Of a stretch of 64,000 nucleotides of DNA, positions 1 through 8,970 are shown piece after piece. This DNA comes from Coriobacteriaceae bacterium (lineage in GTDB: Bacteria; Actinomycetota; Coriobacteriia; Coriobacteriales; UMGS124), in assembly GCA_019421015.1 (NCBI GenBank), contig JAHZGC010000001.1:8110-72109 (forward strand), given 5' to 3'. Each line of letters starts with the position of its first letter. Within the stretch, counting starts at the first letter, position 1. The notes beneath the pieces are model-generated. The model had not been told where the DNA came from. It did not search any database and saw nothing but the letters and a program-made list of their open reading frames with translations. A program made the position numbers and the translations under genes.

Positions 1-1241
1 GACGACCCCTGCGGCGTGGGGTTCTCCGCTTGCGACACGGCCTCTGGCTCGTACGGCCGGCGCTGGGGCACCAATGCCAGCGCGAACGCGTAGGCGCAGA
101 CCACTCCCAGGCACCACAGGGGTTTGTCTGTGGCCGTCGCCGCCTCACGGGCAAAAAGCACCGCGGCGAGCTGCCCTATGAGCACGCCGAGGTATCCTGC
201 GCACGAGCCGAGGGCCAGCCAAAGCGCCCGGTTGCCGCTTTGGCGCTGGGCCACGCGCACAAAGTAGATGAGCAGGATGATCTCGAAGCACGCGCTCATG
301 GCGACGTTCAAAACCGACGCGACCGTCTGAGCAGCCTGCCCGGGGAACGCGTAGAGGGCGACGGAGAGCACGAACGGCGCCAACGTCATGGAGGCCAAGG
401 CCAAAAAATCGACGCGCACGGCATAGCGGATGATACAGCGTGCGTAGACGATGGCGACGCAGTAGCCGACGGCCGAGACGACGTCGATGCCTCCTGCGCT
501 GTCACCCCTGCCGGTGGACCCCAAGCAGGGGGCGAAGCTGCAGAGCGCCCAAGCCGCGACGCCGTAAGCGAGGATGCGCGCGATGGCAAGGGGGCCGTCT
601 TGGGGAACGGTCGGCGGCGAGGGCTTCTCCTCCAAGAGATCGGCCGAGACGGCCCCTTCGGCGAGTTTGCGCCGCGTGTCGCGCAGGGTGAGCGAACACA
701 GGGCCACGAGGATGAGCGCCACCACGAGCGCGGGCACCTGCGGCATGGCCGGGACCACGAGCGAGCACAGCAGGGGGACCGTGAACGAAAGGGGTATGGC
801 GGCCTCGAGCACGCCGCTGCTGAAACGCGCGAAGGCCAGCCCCCACAACACGATGAACAGGGCGCTTGCCACGGCTGTGCCCAAGCCGCTCACGACGGCC
901 AGGGCCAGGGCGAGGTCCGGTGAGGCAACGTGCTGGTAGACCACCGAGAGCACGCTGCCCGCCACCCCCAGCAACGGCGCGGCCGTATACCAGGCGCGCC
1001 CCGGCGCCGCGTCTGGGTGCCTGCGTGCCCATACGACGATGGCGAGGAGCGCGAGGGGCACCACAAGGGCCGACGCCAGCCACGACGCGTCGTAGCTCCC
1101 GCCCACCACGGCCTGCGTCGAGAGGGCCGAGGTCTCCCAGACGGTGTAGCCGAATGCGTAGAGCGCGCCGTAACCCAACAGGGACGGCGGGAACGGGGGT
1201 CGGTTGAAGGTGCGCGGCCGCGCGTGCTCAAAGGTAGCCAT
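1..1241 (-). CDS. LuxR-family membrane regulator, N-terminal part (cut by window edge)
   Basis: An open frame of 413 codons runs without a stop from an ATG at 1241 off the left edge. The visible protein is almost wholly hydrophobic, with about 11-12 predicted membrane segments separated by short loops and one charged loop near residue 200. This is the layout of the N-terminal sensor half of the 12-helix LuxR regulators found complete elsewhere in this window (7198-8667, 18076-19665, 40838-42307, 52095-53615). The C-terminal LuxR helix-turn-helix would lie beyond the edge, so the family call is inference from this resemblance. No Shine-Dalgarno precedes the ATG; a TATACT -10 box ends seven bases upstream, suggesting a leaderless message. 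Confidence 0.7.
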   Translation of the reverse strand, partial: MATFEHARPRTFNRPPFPPSLLGYGALYAFGYTVWETSALSTQAVVGGSYDASWLASALVVPLALLAIVVWARRHPDAAPGRAWYTAAPLLGVAGSVLSVVYQHVASPDLALALAVVSGLGTAVASALFIVLWGLAFARFSSGVLEAAIPLSFTVPLLCSLVVPAMPQVPALVVALILVALCSLTLRDTRRKLAEGAVSADLLEEKPSPPTVPQDGPLAIARILAYGVAAWALCSFAPCLGSTGRGDSAGGIDVVSAVGYCVAIVYARCIIRYAVRVDFLALASMTLAPFVLSVALYAFPGQAAQTVASVLNVAMSACFEIILLIYFVRVAQRQSGNRALWLALGSCAGYLGVLIGQLAAVLFAREAATATDKPLWCLGVVCAYAFALALVPQRRPYEPEAVSQAENPTPQGS

Positions 1242-1248
1242 GCCGGCC

Positions 1249-1254
1249 AGTATA
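1249..1254 (-). promoter_or_regulatory. -10 box TATACT, possible leaderless promoter
   Basis: The TATACT hexamer ends seven bases before the ATG at 1241, so transcription would begin at or beside the start codon. Leaderless messages are common in actinobacteria. No ribosome-binding site is visible between the box and the ATG. Confidence 0.45.
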
Positions 1255-1291
1255 GCAGGGGAGAAGGGCCAAAGATGCGGGCCGTGACCGT

Positions 1292-2221
1292 CTATGCCCG
1301 GCCCCGCTCCCCTTCGATCCGCCTGCGCACTGCCCGGGCCAACGCGATGGCCTGCGCGTCGTCGGCTTGGCACACGGCGCTTATGGTCTGGGGGATTCCT
1401 TTGACCGGGATGATGAGCTTGCCCTCGCGGCGCATGAGCTCGATGGGGTCAAAGCCGTCGGCGACGATCACGATGCCTTGGTTGTGGTCGTTCATCCAGT
1501 CGGTGTCCTGCAGCAGGGTCTTTGAGAACGCGGTGTAGTGGATGCCCAGCTCGCGCAGGGAATGGCGCAGGCTTTCCCAGTAGCTGCCGGCCTGGTCGAG
1601 AAACGAGTTCGAGTACATGAGCACCATGCCGTCGAGGTCGTCTGCTGCGATCTCGGCCTTGGAAGCCAGGGGATGGCCCGGTTCCACGCGGGCCACGTGG
1701 TCGACGACGGTTAGCAGCTCGCGGTGAAAGCGACCTGCGTCGACACAGTCGAACAGCCCGCTGTGGTCGAAGTCCACAAAGACGCGCGCCTTCCCCGACT
1801 CGACCATGGCGGGGGCGGAGGTGCCCGTGATCGCCTCGTCGGGGAGCACGACGATCTGGACGCGCTCGCCCTTCGCGCTCAGGGCGTGCGCCGCGCTCTC
1901 GAACTGCGCGCGCAGGGTGCCGAGGCTCGCCAGGCCGTATACCGGCATGCGTCCCACGTTGCGCAGCTTGGACATGTGGTAGGTGAGGTCTTCGGCGATG
2001 TTGACGATGTCGTTGGCCCGGTTGGCCACGTAGCGGCCGTCTTCGGTAAGCTCGACCCCCTCGGAGGTCCGCGTGATCAGGGTGACGCCCAAGACCGTCT
2101 CGAGCGTGCGGATGTGCCTGCTCAGGCTCGAGTGCGAGAGGGAGAGCTCCAGGGCCGCCCTCGAGAGCGAGCCGGTGCGCGCGACGACGGAGAACTCTGC
2201 CAGGTAGTCGTACGGGAACAT
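1292..2221 (-). CDS. LysR-family transcriptional regulator
   Basis: A 309-residue protein of normal LysR length. Residues 1-60 form the winged helix-turn-helix (start MFPYDYLAEF, then SLSRAALELSLSHSSLSRHI), followed by a LysR-type effector-binding domain to the C terminus. The ATG at 2221 is chosen because GAGGAGG lies seven bases upstream; a longer frame opening six codons earlier lacks such a site. A -10-like TACTAT lies near 2275. The gene is co-directional with the partial LuxR gene downstream and well separated from the ferredoxin-like pseudogene upstream. Target and ligand are unknown. The LysR assignment is secure from the N-terminal domain. Confidence 0.9.
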   Translation of the reverse strand: MFPYDYLAEFSVVARTGSLSRAALELSLSHSSLSRHIRTLETVLGVTLITRTSEGVELTEDGRYVANRANDIVNIAEDLTYHMSKLRNVGRMPVYGLASLGTLRAQFESAAHALSAKGERVQIVVLPDEAITGTSAPAMVESGKARVFVDFDHSGLFDCVDAGRFHRELLTVVDHVARVEPGHPLASKAEIAADDLDGMVLMYSNSFLDQAGSYWESLRHSLRELGIHYTAFSKTLLQDTDWMNDHNQGIVIVADGFDPIELMRREGKLIIPVKGIPQTISAVCQADDAQAIALARAVRRRIEGERGRA

Positions 2222-2433
2222 GCGCCAGCCTCCTCGCACGTGCGGGTGGTCCCGGGATGAAAGGGCTGGCTCCTATAGTACCCCTTGCGAGTCGTTCGGT
2301 GGGTTCTCGATGGATGCCTGGCGGGCCGCGGATGCTCGGGATTGCTGGCATCCGGGGCGGGTGGCGGCCAGGGTTGTCGGTGCCTGGAATGCTGGCGCAC
2401 GTATTTGCGATGGGGCCAAACTGGCAGATAGCG

Positions 2434-2626
2434 CCGCATAATCAGGGTTCTGGATAGGCGTGCAAGCACCTCGATGTGTCCCGTTTGCTTGCAGATGAGA
2501 AAACCTTGCAGTTGACGCCCTCCTGACCTGCGCTTTTACCGGACACCTCTTTGCAGCGGAGAAGATATGGGGAGTAAAGGTGCTTCCCCGGTCGCCCAGC
2601 GCCTATCCAGAACCCTGATTCTGCGG
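2434..2626. repeat. Long inverted repeat, copy 1 of a ~195-bp hairpin family
   Basis: Positions 2434-2460 and 2600-2626 are inverted repeats that match over 27 bases with a single mismatch, including a perfect 21-bp block (2440-2460 against 2600-2620). The 139-bp loop contains no convincing gene. A related element lies at 47431-47632, sharing the right arm (core CCTATCCAGAACCC) and interior strings such as TGACCTGCG. The element fills most of the otherwise empty 2222-2849 gap. It could be a MITE-like insertion or a transcribed hairpin; nothing in it encodes a transposase. Confidence 0.7.
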
Positions 2627-2849
2627 AAGCATCTCGGTTCTGCGCGGCTGAGGCGACGCGGGCTGTCGGGGTTTGGAAGGGGTGTCCCTATGGCCCGTGT
2701 CGCCCTGCGCACGTCGCGTGCATCGACGGCCCGTCCGGCCGCCGTGGGAACCGCTGGCGCGTTGGAACTTTGGCGCTCTCGACGCGAAGCTCTATGCCCG
2801 ACTACGTAATCCCGAGCGAAACGTTGGTGTAACGATTTTGATGGATGCT

Positions 2850-4297
2850 CTAGTCGCAGGCGGGCGTGCCGATGAAGCCGTGCTCAAAGCGGTAGCCGGC
2901 AACCTCGTTGTAGCCCTCGAGGATGTCGACCGGCAGCTCGGGACGCTCCTCCTTGGGCTTGGCCGCAAGGGTGCGCGCGGCGGCGGGGCAGGCCATGCCG
3001 CACTGGCCGCAGCGCAGGCAGATGCCCGTGACCTCGGGAAAGCCCTCGGCATTCATCTCGATGGCCGCCATGGGGCAGCGCTCCACGCAGGCGCCGCACT
3101 GGATGCAGGCGTCTTTGTCATAGTTGAGCTCGTAGTGGCTCAGGTTCTGGTAGATGGGGGAGGACTTCATGAGCTCGGGGCCCAGGGCCTTGTAGTTGCC
3201 CAGGATGCCGCAGCAGTCGCCGTGGCAGCTGCAGATCCAGGCGGTGTTGCGGGTGGTGATGTTCTGGATAATCATGCCGTGGTCGACGCTGCGGTCGATG
3301 ATGGCGAGCGCCTCTTCTTTGTGAGCGGCCGTCCGATGCCGCGGTCGATCATGTACTGGGCCTCCTCGCCAAAGCCCACGCAGGTCTCGACGGGGTGGTT
3401 GCAGGTCTCGGTGAGCTTCTCGGGCAGCTCCTCGGCCGTGGGCTTGTCGGTGTAGCCGTGCAGCACGCGCTGCATCGAGCGGCAGGCGCAGGGGATGACG
3501 CAGATCACGTCGCTGTGCTCGATGATCTGGCGGTAGTCGTCGCTCAGGAGGATTTTCTCGTCGGACACGACCTCCTCGGCGCAGGGCACGGCGTACTCCA
3601 CCGGGATGCCGGTCTTGAGCCAGACGCCCTCCATGGTGAGGGGGTTGTTCCGGGAGGTGACAAAGGTGTTGATCCAGTTGTCCTCGTAGAGGTCGTCGAC
3701 GCAGAACTCGAAGCTGCCTATGACCACGGGGGCCTGGTGGTAGAACTCTATGCCGTTGCGGACGACGCGCATGATGAGGCCGCGCCCGGCCATGTTGTCG
3801 AGGATGTCGGTGCACTCCTCGACCGTGCGGTCGGTCTTCTCGGCAAAGTCGATGGGCGTGAAGTAGATGCCCCAGGGCATGTCGATGAACTCCTGGGCGT
3901 CCTGCTCGCTAAAGAGCATCTGGATGTAGTCGACGGCGCCCTCGGGGTCGCAGCCGGTGCCCAGGCCAAAGGTGTCGAGAAGTGCGCGCAGCTTGGCGTA
4001 GACGGCCGGGACCACGGTGCCGTCCGCGCGGGTGTACTCGCCGGCTGCGTCCACGACCTCCTGGCGCAGGCGGTTGACCTCGGCCAGGGGCATGGTCGAG
4101 AAGCCCTTGGCGGCGAGCTCGGGGTCGGTGGCGTACGTCGTGGCGAACGGCAGTCCCTCGCCGGCGGCCGGCGTCGGGGCCGCCTCGCCTTCGGGGCTTT
4201 CGGCGGCGAGCGCGCTTGCGACGGGCGCGGCCATCGCGGCCATGCCCAAGGCGCCCATCTGCATGCCCAAGAACGTCCTGCGGTCCATGGTCTCCAT
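2850..4297 (-). pseudogene. Exported 4Fe-4S dicluster protein, frameshifted
   Basis: Two overlapping frames together encode one protein of about 480 residues. The N-terminal part has a twin-arginine signal (MDRRTFLG, hydrophobic stretch to about residue 30) and runs to about 3325, where one base appears to be missing in the CTCACAAAG context. The other frame continues the same protein through a Cys-rich CSCHGDCCG segment and two ferredoxin motifs, CIQCGACVERCP and CLRCGQCGMACP. The ATG at 4297 has GGGAG nine bases upstream. The product would be a periplasm-facing electron-transfer protein. Because the rest of both frames is intact, this may be a recent mutation or a sequencing error rather than old decay. 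Confidence 0.75.
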
Positions 4298-4517
4298 GGG
4301 GGTTCTCCCTTCCTGTGCGCCCTGCCCGTCGGGCCCGTTGGCTCGCGTGGCGGGCGCTCTCCCTAACATGCCCTTGATTATGGATGTGTTCGGTTTGTGT
4401 AGTTCCCGTGCGGATGGGCCACCTGTCTCCCAGATGGGTGGGCCTGTCGACGGGTGTGCGGCCTTGTGCGGGAATGCGGTGCAAAAATGAACAGCGTGGT
4501 TGCCGCCTCAGGGCAAT

Positions 4518-4626
4518 CCCATGGCGATTCACGGGATTGCTGGACGAGGCGCGCGAGGGCGCGGTGTGCTGGGGCACATGAGCCCGAGCACACCGCGGTA
4601 TCAGCAATTCTGTGAATCGCCATGGG
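4518..4626 (+). repeat. Structured repeat family, copy a1
   Basis: The arms 4518-4542 and 4602-4626 are complementary over 25 positions; the only two departures from Watson-Crick pairing are G-U wobbles on the + strand. Between them is a core beginning AGGCGCGCGAGGGCGCGG. The same core occurs at 16065-16167, on the minus strand at 5718-5814, and on the minus strand three times at 14369-14653, each time closed by a different but self-complementary stem. The element occupies the gap between the ferredoxin-like pseudogene and the HemW-like gene, which otherwise shows nothing recognisable. Confidence 0.75.
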
Positions 4627-4719
4627 GAGTTCCGCTGCTGGTTGGAGCACGACCTGGGCTTTTCTCGCCCAAAGGGTATACCTGGCTCATAACGTGCGGT
4701 TAGGACGGAGAACCCCATC

Positions 4720-5715
4720 ATGTCTGAACAGCTTGCCGACTCTAGCTTTGCCCCTGCGACGGCCGTGCACCATCGCGTGCTTATGCACCTGCGAACCCCC
4801 TTTTGGCCCGACGGGCGGCCATGGGCCGTGCGGGAGCTGCCGACGGTGGCTGTGGAAGACAGGGGCCCGTACCTGCAGGCCTTGGGGTGCGAGGTTGACG
4901 CGCGCGCCCCACTGGACGGGAACTGCCGGGTGGCGGCCCTGTGGGTCGGCTCGGGCGCCGCGCTGGGCATGGCCGACGAGGAGTTGGGGCGCTTGCTTGA
5001 GGACGCGGCCGACCGCTACGACCTGACCGGCGACGACGGGCGCGCCGCCGAGGTGACCGTCGAGGCCTACCCGGGGCTGGTGAACGAGCGCTCCCTCGAC
5101 GGCCTGCGGCGCTGCGGGGCCACGCGGCTCTTCGTTGGGTACAGGACGGGGTCGCCGGCCGAGGCACGCGGCATGGGGTGCGAGGTGGCGGCCGAGGGGC
5201 TGCCGACCCTTGGCGGGGCGCTCGAAGGGTGCCCGTTCGACATAGAGGTGCTGATCCTCGTTGGCAACCCGGGGCAGAGCGTGGCGTCCGCCCTCGAGAG
5301 CCTCGAGACCGCGCTGGGGTTCGGTGCGGTCGCCGTGGACCTCCAGGCGTTTTTGCTCGGAGCCGGCTCGCCGTTGGCAAACGAGCGCCTGCGGCACGAG
5401 TCCTCGTGGCGTATGGACGCGCTTCACCGCATCCCGAGCGCGGCAGAGCGCGTGCAGATTCAGGCGGAGCTCGGCCTGGCCCTACAAGACCGGGGTTTCA
5501 GCCAGTACCTGCCCGGCTACTGGGCGATTCCCGGCCATGAGTGCTTCTACCGGCTGGCCCGTGCGGCGGGCTGCGACGTGCTCGGGTTCGGGCTCGGCGC
5601 GCGCAGCCGCGTTGGGGATGCGACCTCGGTCAACATCGAAGACCTGCCGCGCTATCTTGAAGTGTCCGGCGACCCCGAGGCGGTCACGGCGGAGCGCTGG
5701 CGGGAGCCGGCGTAG
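4720..5715 (+). CDS. HemW-like protein lacking the radical-SAM cysteines
   Basis: A 331-residue protein that follows the HemW/HemN layout. Residues about 23-40 correspond to the segment that normally holds CxxxCxxC, a GGGTP-like position reads WVGSGAAL, the EAYPG and GATRLFVGYRTGS blocks match the HemW E-x-NP and GxxRxSxGxQS blocks, and the C-terminal FGLGARSRVGDATSVN matches the HemW G-x-GA-S block. The iron-sulfur motif is absent: the aligned region reads LMHLRTPFWPDGRPW with no cysteine. Family knowledge says HemW proteins use the cluster for SAM chemistry or haem transfer, so this homologue cannot be a standard radical-SAM enzyme. A haem-binding or vestigial role is inference. The gene stands alone on this strand. 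Confidence 0.65.
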   Translation: MSEQLADSSFAPATAVHHRVLMHLRTPFWPDGRPWAVRELPTVAVEDRGPYLQALGCEVDARAPLDGNCRVAALWVGSGAALGMADEELGRLLEDAADRYDLTGDDGRAAEVTVEAYPGLVNERSLDGLRRCGATRLFVGYRTGSPAEARGMGCEVAAEGLPTLGGALEGCPFDIEVLILVGNPGQSVASALESLETALGFGAVAVDLQAFLLGAGSPLANERLRHESSWRMDALHRIPSAAERVQIQAELGLALQDRGFSQYLPGYWAIPGHECFYRLARAAGCDVLGFGLGARSRVGDATSVNIEDLPRYLEVSGDPEAVTAERWREPA

Positions 5716-5717
5716 GG

Positions 5718-5814
5718 CATTTTGAATAACGTCCTGCACCGTGTTGCGCCGGGGTTTATGTGCCGCAAGCACACCGCGCCCCGGCGCGCCTTGTGCAGGG
5801 ACTTTGTCAAAATG
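5718..5814 (-). repeat. Structured repeat family, copy c1
   Basis: Read on the minus strand, a core starting AAGGCGCGCCGGGGCGCGG is closed by imperfect 22-base arms (5793-5814 with 5718-5739). The arms share CATTTTGA at the base and pair GTGCAGG-type bases near the core. The core matches the copies at 4518 and 16065 but the closing stem is unrelated. It starts directly after the stop codon of the HemW-like gene and ends 20 bases before the stop of the convergent creatininase-family gene, so it may serve as a two-way terminator. Confidence 0.7.
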
Positions 5815-5833
5815 CTCCAGGGGCCGCCGCTCC

Positions 5834-6673
5834 CTACGCCTCTGCGAGCCCCGCGATGTACGCGTCGCCCTTGGCGACCTCCGCCGCGTCGTCCAGCGGC
5901 TCGGGCAGCGGGGCTTCCTTAAGGGCGCGGGCAAAGCGCACGAGGTAGTCGGCCGTGCCCTCGAGCATGGCGCGGCCGCGCTCGGCGGAGGCGTCCTCGG
6001 GCATGACGCCCAGGCCGTAGCCGAGCCAGCCGTTGGAGCTGAAGCGGTCGAGCTGGCGGGGAAAGTCGACCTCCACGCCGTCGAAGGCCACGGTGGTCCA
6101 GCCGGTGGTCTCAAAGCCGCCGCCGATGTCGTTGCGCAGGGCTTCGGGGGCGCAAGCAGCCATGTCGACCGAGTCGGGGTCGATGGCCAGGTTCGCGCTC
6201 GTCTCCATGCCGTCGCCGTGGCCGCCGCCCCACGCGGGGTCGAGCTGCGGGGCGATGCGCCACCAGTTGAACAGCGCGGCCAGGCAGCCGCGGCGGTTGA
6301 GCTCCATGCACACGCATCCGAGCGACTTCACGTTGCCGCCGTGGCCGTTCACGAACACAAAGCGGCGCGCGCCGTAGCTGTAAAGCGAGTCGCAGATGCT
6401 GGTCATGGCGCGGGTGAGCCCCTCCACGCCCAGCGACACCGTGCCGGGGAACCCCATGAGGTCGTCGGTGGCGCCGTAGGGCATCGTGGGGGCGATCAGG
6501 AGCTCGGGGGCGCGCTCGTCCACCAGCTGGCCCAGGCGGTCGGGCGCCATGGTGTCGGTGCCCAGCGGGTTGTGGCGGCCGTGGCACTCGATGGAGCCCA
6601 CGCCGATGAGCACGATGTCGTTGGACGCAAAGTAGTCGCGGGCCTGGGGCCAGGTGAGACGGGCAAGGAACAT
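5834..6673 (-). CDS. Creatininase-family amidohydrolase
   Basis: A 279-residue protein of typical creatininase-family length. The metal-binding signature is present as GSIECHGRHNPLGTD near residues 26-40 (Glu29, His31 and Asp40 as likely ligands), with NGHGGN about residue 117 and a later GGGHGDGMETS block that supplies a conserved Glu. Family members hydrolyse cyclic amides such as creatinine or process peptides such as mycofactocin precursors; the substrate here is unknown. The ATG at 6673 has GGGAGG nine bases upstream, and a TATACT -10 box lies near 6715. A paralogue lies at 16267-17115. The start at 6820 of the longer frame is rejected for lack of a ribosome-binding site. Confidence 0.88.
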   Translation of the reverse strand: MFLARLTWPQARDYFASNDIVLIGVGSIECHGRHNPLGTDTMAPDRLGQLVDERAPELLIAPTMPYGATDDLMGFPGTVSLGVEGLTRAMTSICDSLYSYGARRFVFVNGHGGNVKSLGCVCMELNRRGCLAALFNWWRIAPQLDPAWGGGHGDGMETSANLAIDPDSVDMAACAPEALRNDIGGGFETTGWTTVAFDGVEVDFPRQLDRFSSNGWLGYGLGVMPEDASAERGRAMLEGTADYLVRFARALKEAPLPEPLDDAAEVAKGDAYIAGLAEA

Positions 6674-7197
6674 GGGCAGGGCCTCCCTACGGGGACGGGT
6701 AGTGTGCGGGGCCAGTATAGCGCTGGGGGAGGAAGTGCGGGCGGCCGGCGGTGGTTGGGATGGGACCGGTACGGAGGCGTGGGTGGTGTCTGCGTGGAAA
6801 GGCCGTCCTCGCGCGGTCATGCGTTGGACGAAATCTGAGTATTGCCATCACGACCCCCGGCAAAGTCGCAAAGTCCCGATCTTGTCCATCGTCGTCGATT
6901 ATCGAGGGGGGGGGCGGGGCTCTGGGCTCTACGGGAGGGGGTGTGGGCTGCGGGGCGCGCACGCGAGTCGACGGGTGTCTCACCCAGAACGCGGCCGACA
7001 TCGATGAGTACATAGGGCCGGCGGACGTTTGGAGCACGTCGTGGTGCGGGCGGAGTTCGACGACGGGTGCTTGGTGGGGCGGGCGACGCGGTAGGACGGA
7101 GCGGGGCTGCCGGGACAATCGGGGGCATCGCTAAGGGCAAATGGCTGAGGCTGCTTTTCCGCGTCCGCCTGTGGTTGTTCTCATGGGCTGACGTTGC
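6674..7197. other. Non-coding gap with a GTCGCAAAG-type motif
   Basis: No supported gene was found in this gap between two minus-strand genes. It contains the creatininase promoter and, at 6865-6880, GTCGCAAAGTCCCGAT, which recurs exactly in reverse at 34143-34158. A homopolymeric G run lies near 6906. Confidence 0.5.
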
Positions 7198-8667
7198 TTA
7201 CCCAAAGCCATTCCCTTCCCGCATCTCTTCAAAAAGGGCCACCGCTTCCTCCTTCTTGTTGACGCCGAGCTTGGCGTAGAGGTTGCGAATGTGTCCCTGC
7301 ACTGTGTAGGGTGAGAGGTCGAGTTTCGCTCCGATGCTCTTTGCGGTGCCGCCTTGCAGCAGGTGTAGGTACACCTCGGCTTCTCGGGGAGTCAGTTGGT
7401 ACGTTCTGGCGATGGTCTGCACCGCGACCTGGAGCGACGGGACCTCCATGCTGGCGGGTTTGACCTTGGGGGCGTCGTCCGGACGCCGCGCCGCGCGTAC
7501 GCCCCAGTACACCAGCACAATAATAAGCAGGTAAGCGCAGATGGAAGCCACCATGAAGGCCCGCATGGTGCCCGGTTCCCCCTCGGGTGCCTGGGCGAAG
7601 CCCCACCCGGCTCCCAACCCGGCAAGGAGCACGGCGCGGGCTATGACGCGCACGACGACGGTGAGCTTGCACACGTCGGCGCCGGTCTGCCGGCATGCCA
7701 TGATGAGGCAGTACATCGAGAGGGTCGTGGTGAACGTGTTGGCTGCGTACAGTGCGATGCTTACCCGCCGCCCCACCTCGCCGCCCAAAAAAGGCAGGAG
7801 GAGCAGGGCACCGATGGCAAAGGGGAACAGCGCCAGGTTCACGAAGTCGGCGGCGGGCAGCCGGTTCAAGAGGCACACGTAGGCCACCAGGAGTCCCGAG
7901 CATACCAGCATGCCCCACATGGGCCCCGACGACGCGATGGAGAAGGCGTCGGGGCCGCCGGCGAAAGCATACATGTTGACCAGGCCCACCGCTGCGTCAA
8001 AAAACACGTAGGCGACCAGCGGGGTGGAGACTTTTTTGAGGGCTCGCTTCAGGGCATTCGATTGGTCGGGGGCCAGCACGGGCGGGACTGCGGCCAGCTG
8101 CGCGCGGCAGGCCCGCACGCACACCCAGCACACCCCCACGAGCAGCAGACGCAGCGGGGCGGCTGACGCCTGGGCGGTGTTTTCCATGGCCATGGCCAGG
8201 ATACCCGAGAAGAACGCCCCGGATGCGAGCTGGATGATGATTGAAGAACTCGATCCGCAGGCGGCGATCATCTCCATAAAGGCGGCTGCCAGGATCGTGG
8301 TGGCACATCCCCAGCCCACGCCCATGAGGCACAGCAGCGTCGTGCCGGCCGACGGGAACGCAAGGCCCAGGGCATAGCCGATCCCGAGTAAGACCAACGC
8401 CGGGGTCGCGGGCAGCGAGAACGGCCGAGGGATTCTTTTTCGGGTAACCCATACGAGGGCGGCGCCGGCTCCTATGCCCAGCGACGCACCTCCCATAAAC
8501 GGCAGGTTCGAAACGTAGCCGACCGTGCCGATACCGGTGCCGAAATCAGTGAGGTAAGCATCGAGCATAATCGCCATGTAGAGGCTGTAGCCAATAAAGA
8601 GCACCAGGGGAACCGGCACCCGGTCGGATGAACACTCCGCCGCCTGCTCGCTTTCTGCGTGAGCCAT
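7198..8667 (-). CDS. LuxR-family regulator with 12-helix membrane sensor domain
   Basis: A 489-residue protein. Residues 18-395 form about twelve hydrophobic helices; residues 420-480 carry a canonical LuxR helix-turn-helix (LTPREAEVYLHLL, then DLSPYTVQGHIRNLYAKLGV). The ATG at 8667 follows GGGGAGG. It is transcribed away from the flavoprotein at 8971, which it probably controls. In Eggerthella lenta, regulators of this architecture adjoin inducible reductases, so substrate sensing through the membrane domain is a reasonable inference. No phosphoacceptor domain is present. The ligand is unknown. Confidence 0.9.
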   Translation of the reverse strand: MAHAESEQAAECSSDRVPVPLVLFIGYSLYMAIMLDAYLTDFGTGIGTVGYVSNLPFMGGASLGIGAGAALVWVTRKRIPRPFSLPATPALVLLGIGYALGLAFPSAGTTLLCLMGVGWGCATTILAAAFMEMIAACGSSSSIIIQLASGAFFSGILAMAMENTAQASAAPLRLLLVGVCWVCVRACRAQLAAVPPVLAPDQSNALKRALKKVSTPLVAYVFFDAAVGLVNMYAFAGGPDAFSIASSGPMWGMLVCSGLLVAYVCLLNRLPAADFVNLALFPFAIGALLLLPFLGGEVGRRVSIALYAANTFTTTLSMYCLIMACRQTGADVCKLTVVVRVIARAVLLAGLGAGWGFAQAPEGEPGTMRAFMVASICAYLLIIVLVYWGVRAARRPDDAPKVKPASMEVPSLQVAVQTIARTYQLTPREAEVYLHLLQGGTAKSIGAKLDLSPYTVQGHIRNLYAKLGVNKKEEAVALFEEMREGNGFG

Positions 8668-8970
8668 GAGGACCTCCCCGCCGCCTCGATGCGTTCTTGG
8701 GGCACGCCCCGTCCTACGGATGTCGACGTACTTCCTGCACTCGATTCGTGTTGACCAGCATACACCGGTCCTGGTAGCGATGATGCCGGAGCGCCGGAGT
8801 TTTTGAACCCGTTGACCGGTTAAAAACTAGTTGGTTCCCGCGACGGTCGCTGAGTTTTTTGGCTTTTGCTCATTTGCAGATGGGCACAGCCTGTGGGTAT
8901 GTCGCGCAAGGGGACGCGGCTTCCCAGCGCCCAGAGGGCACCTGGGGACCTGTTTACAGAAGGGGACGCC

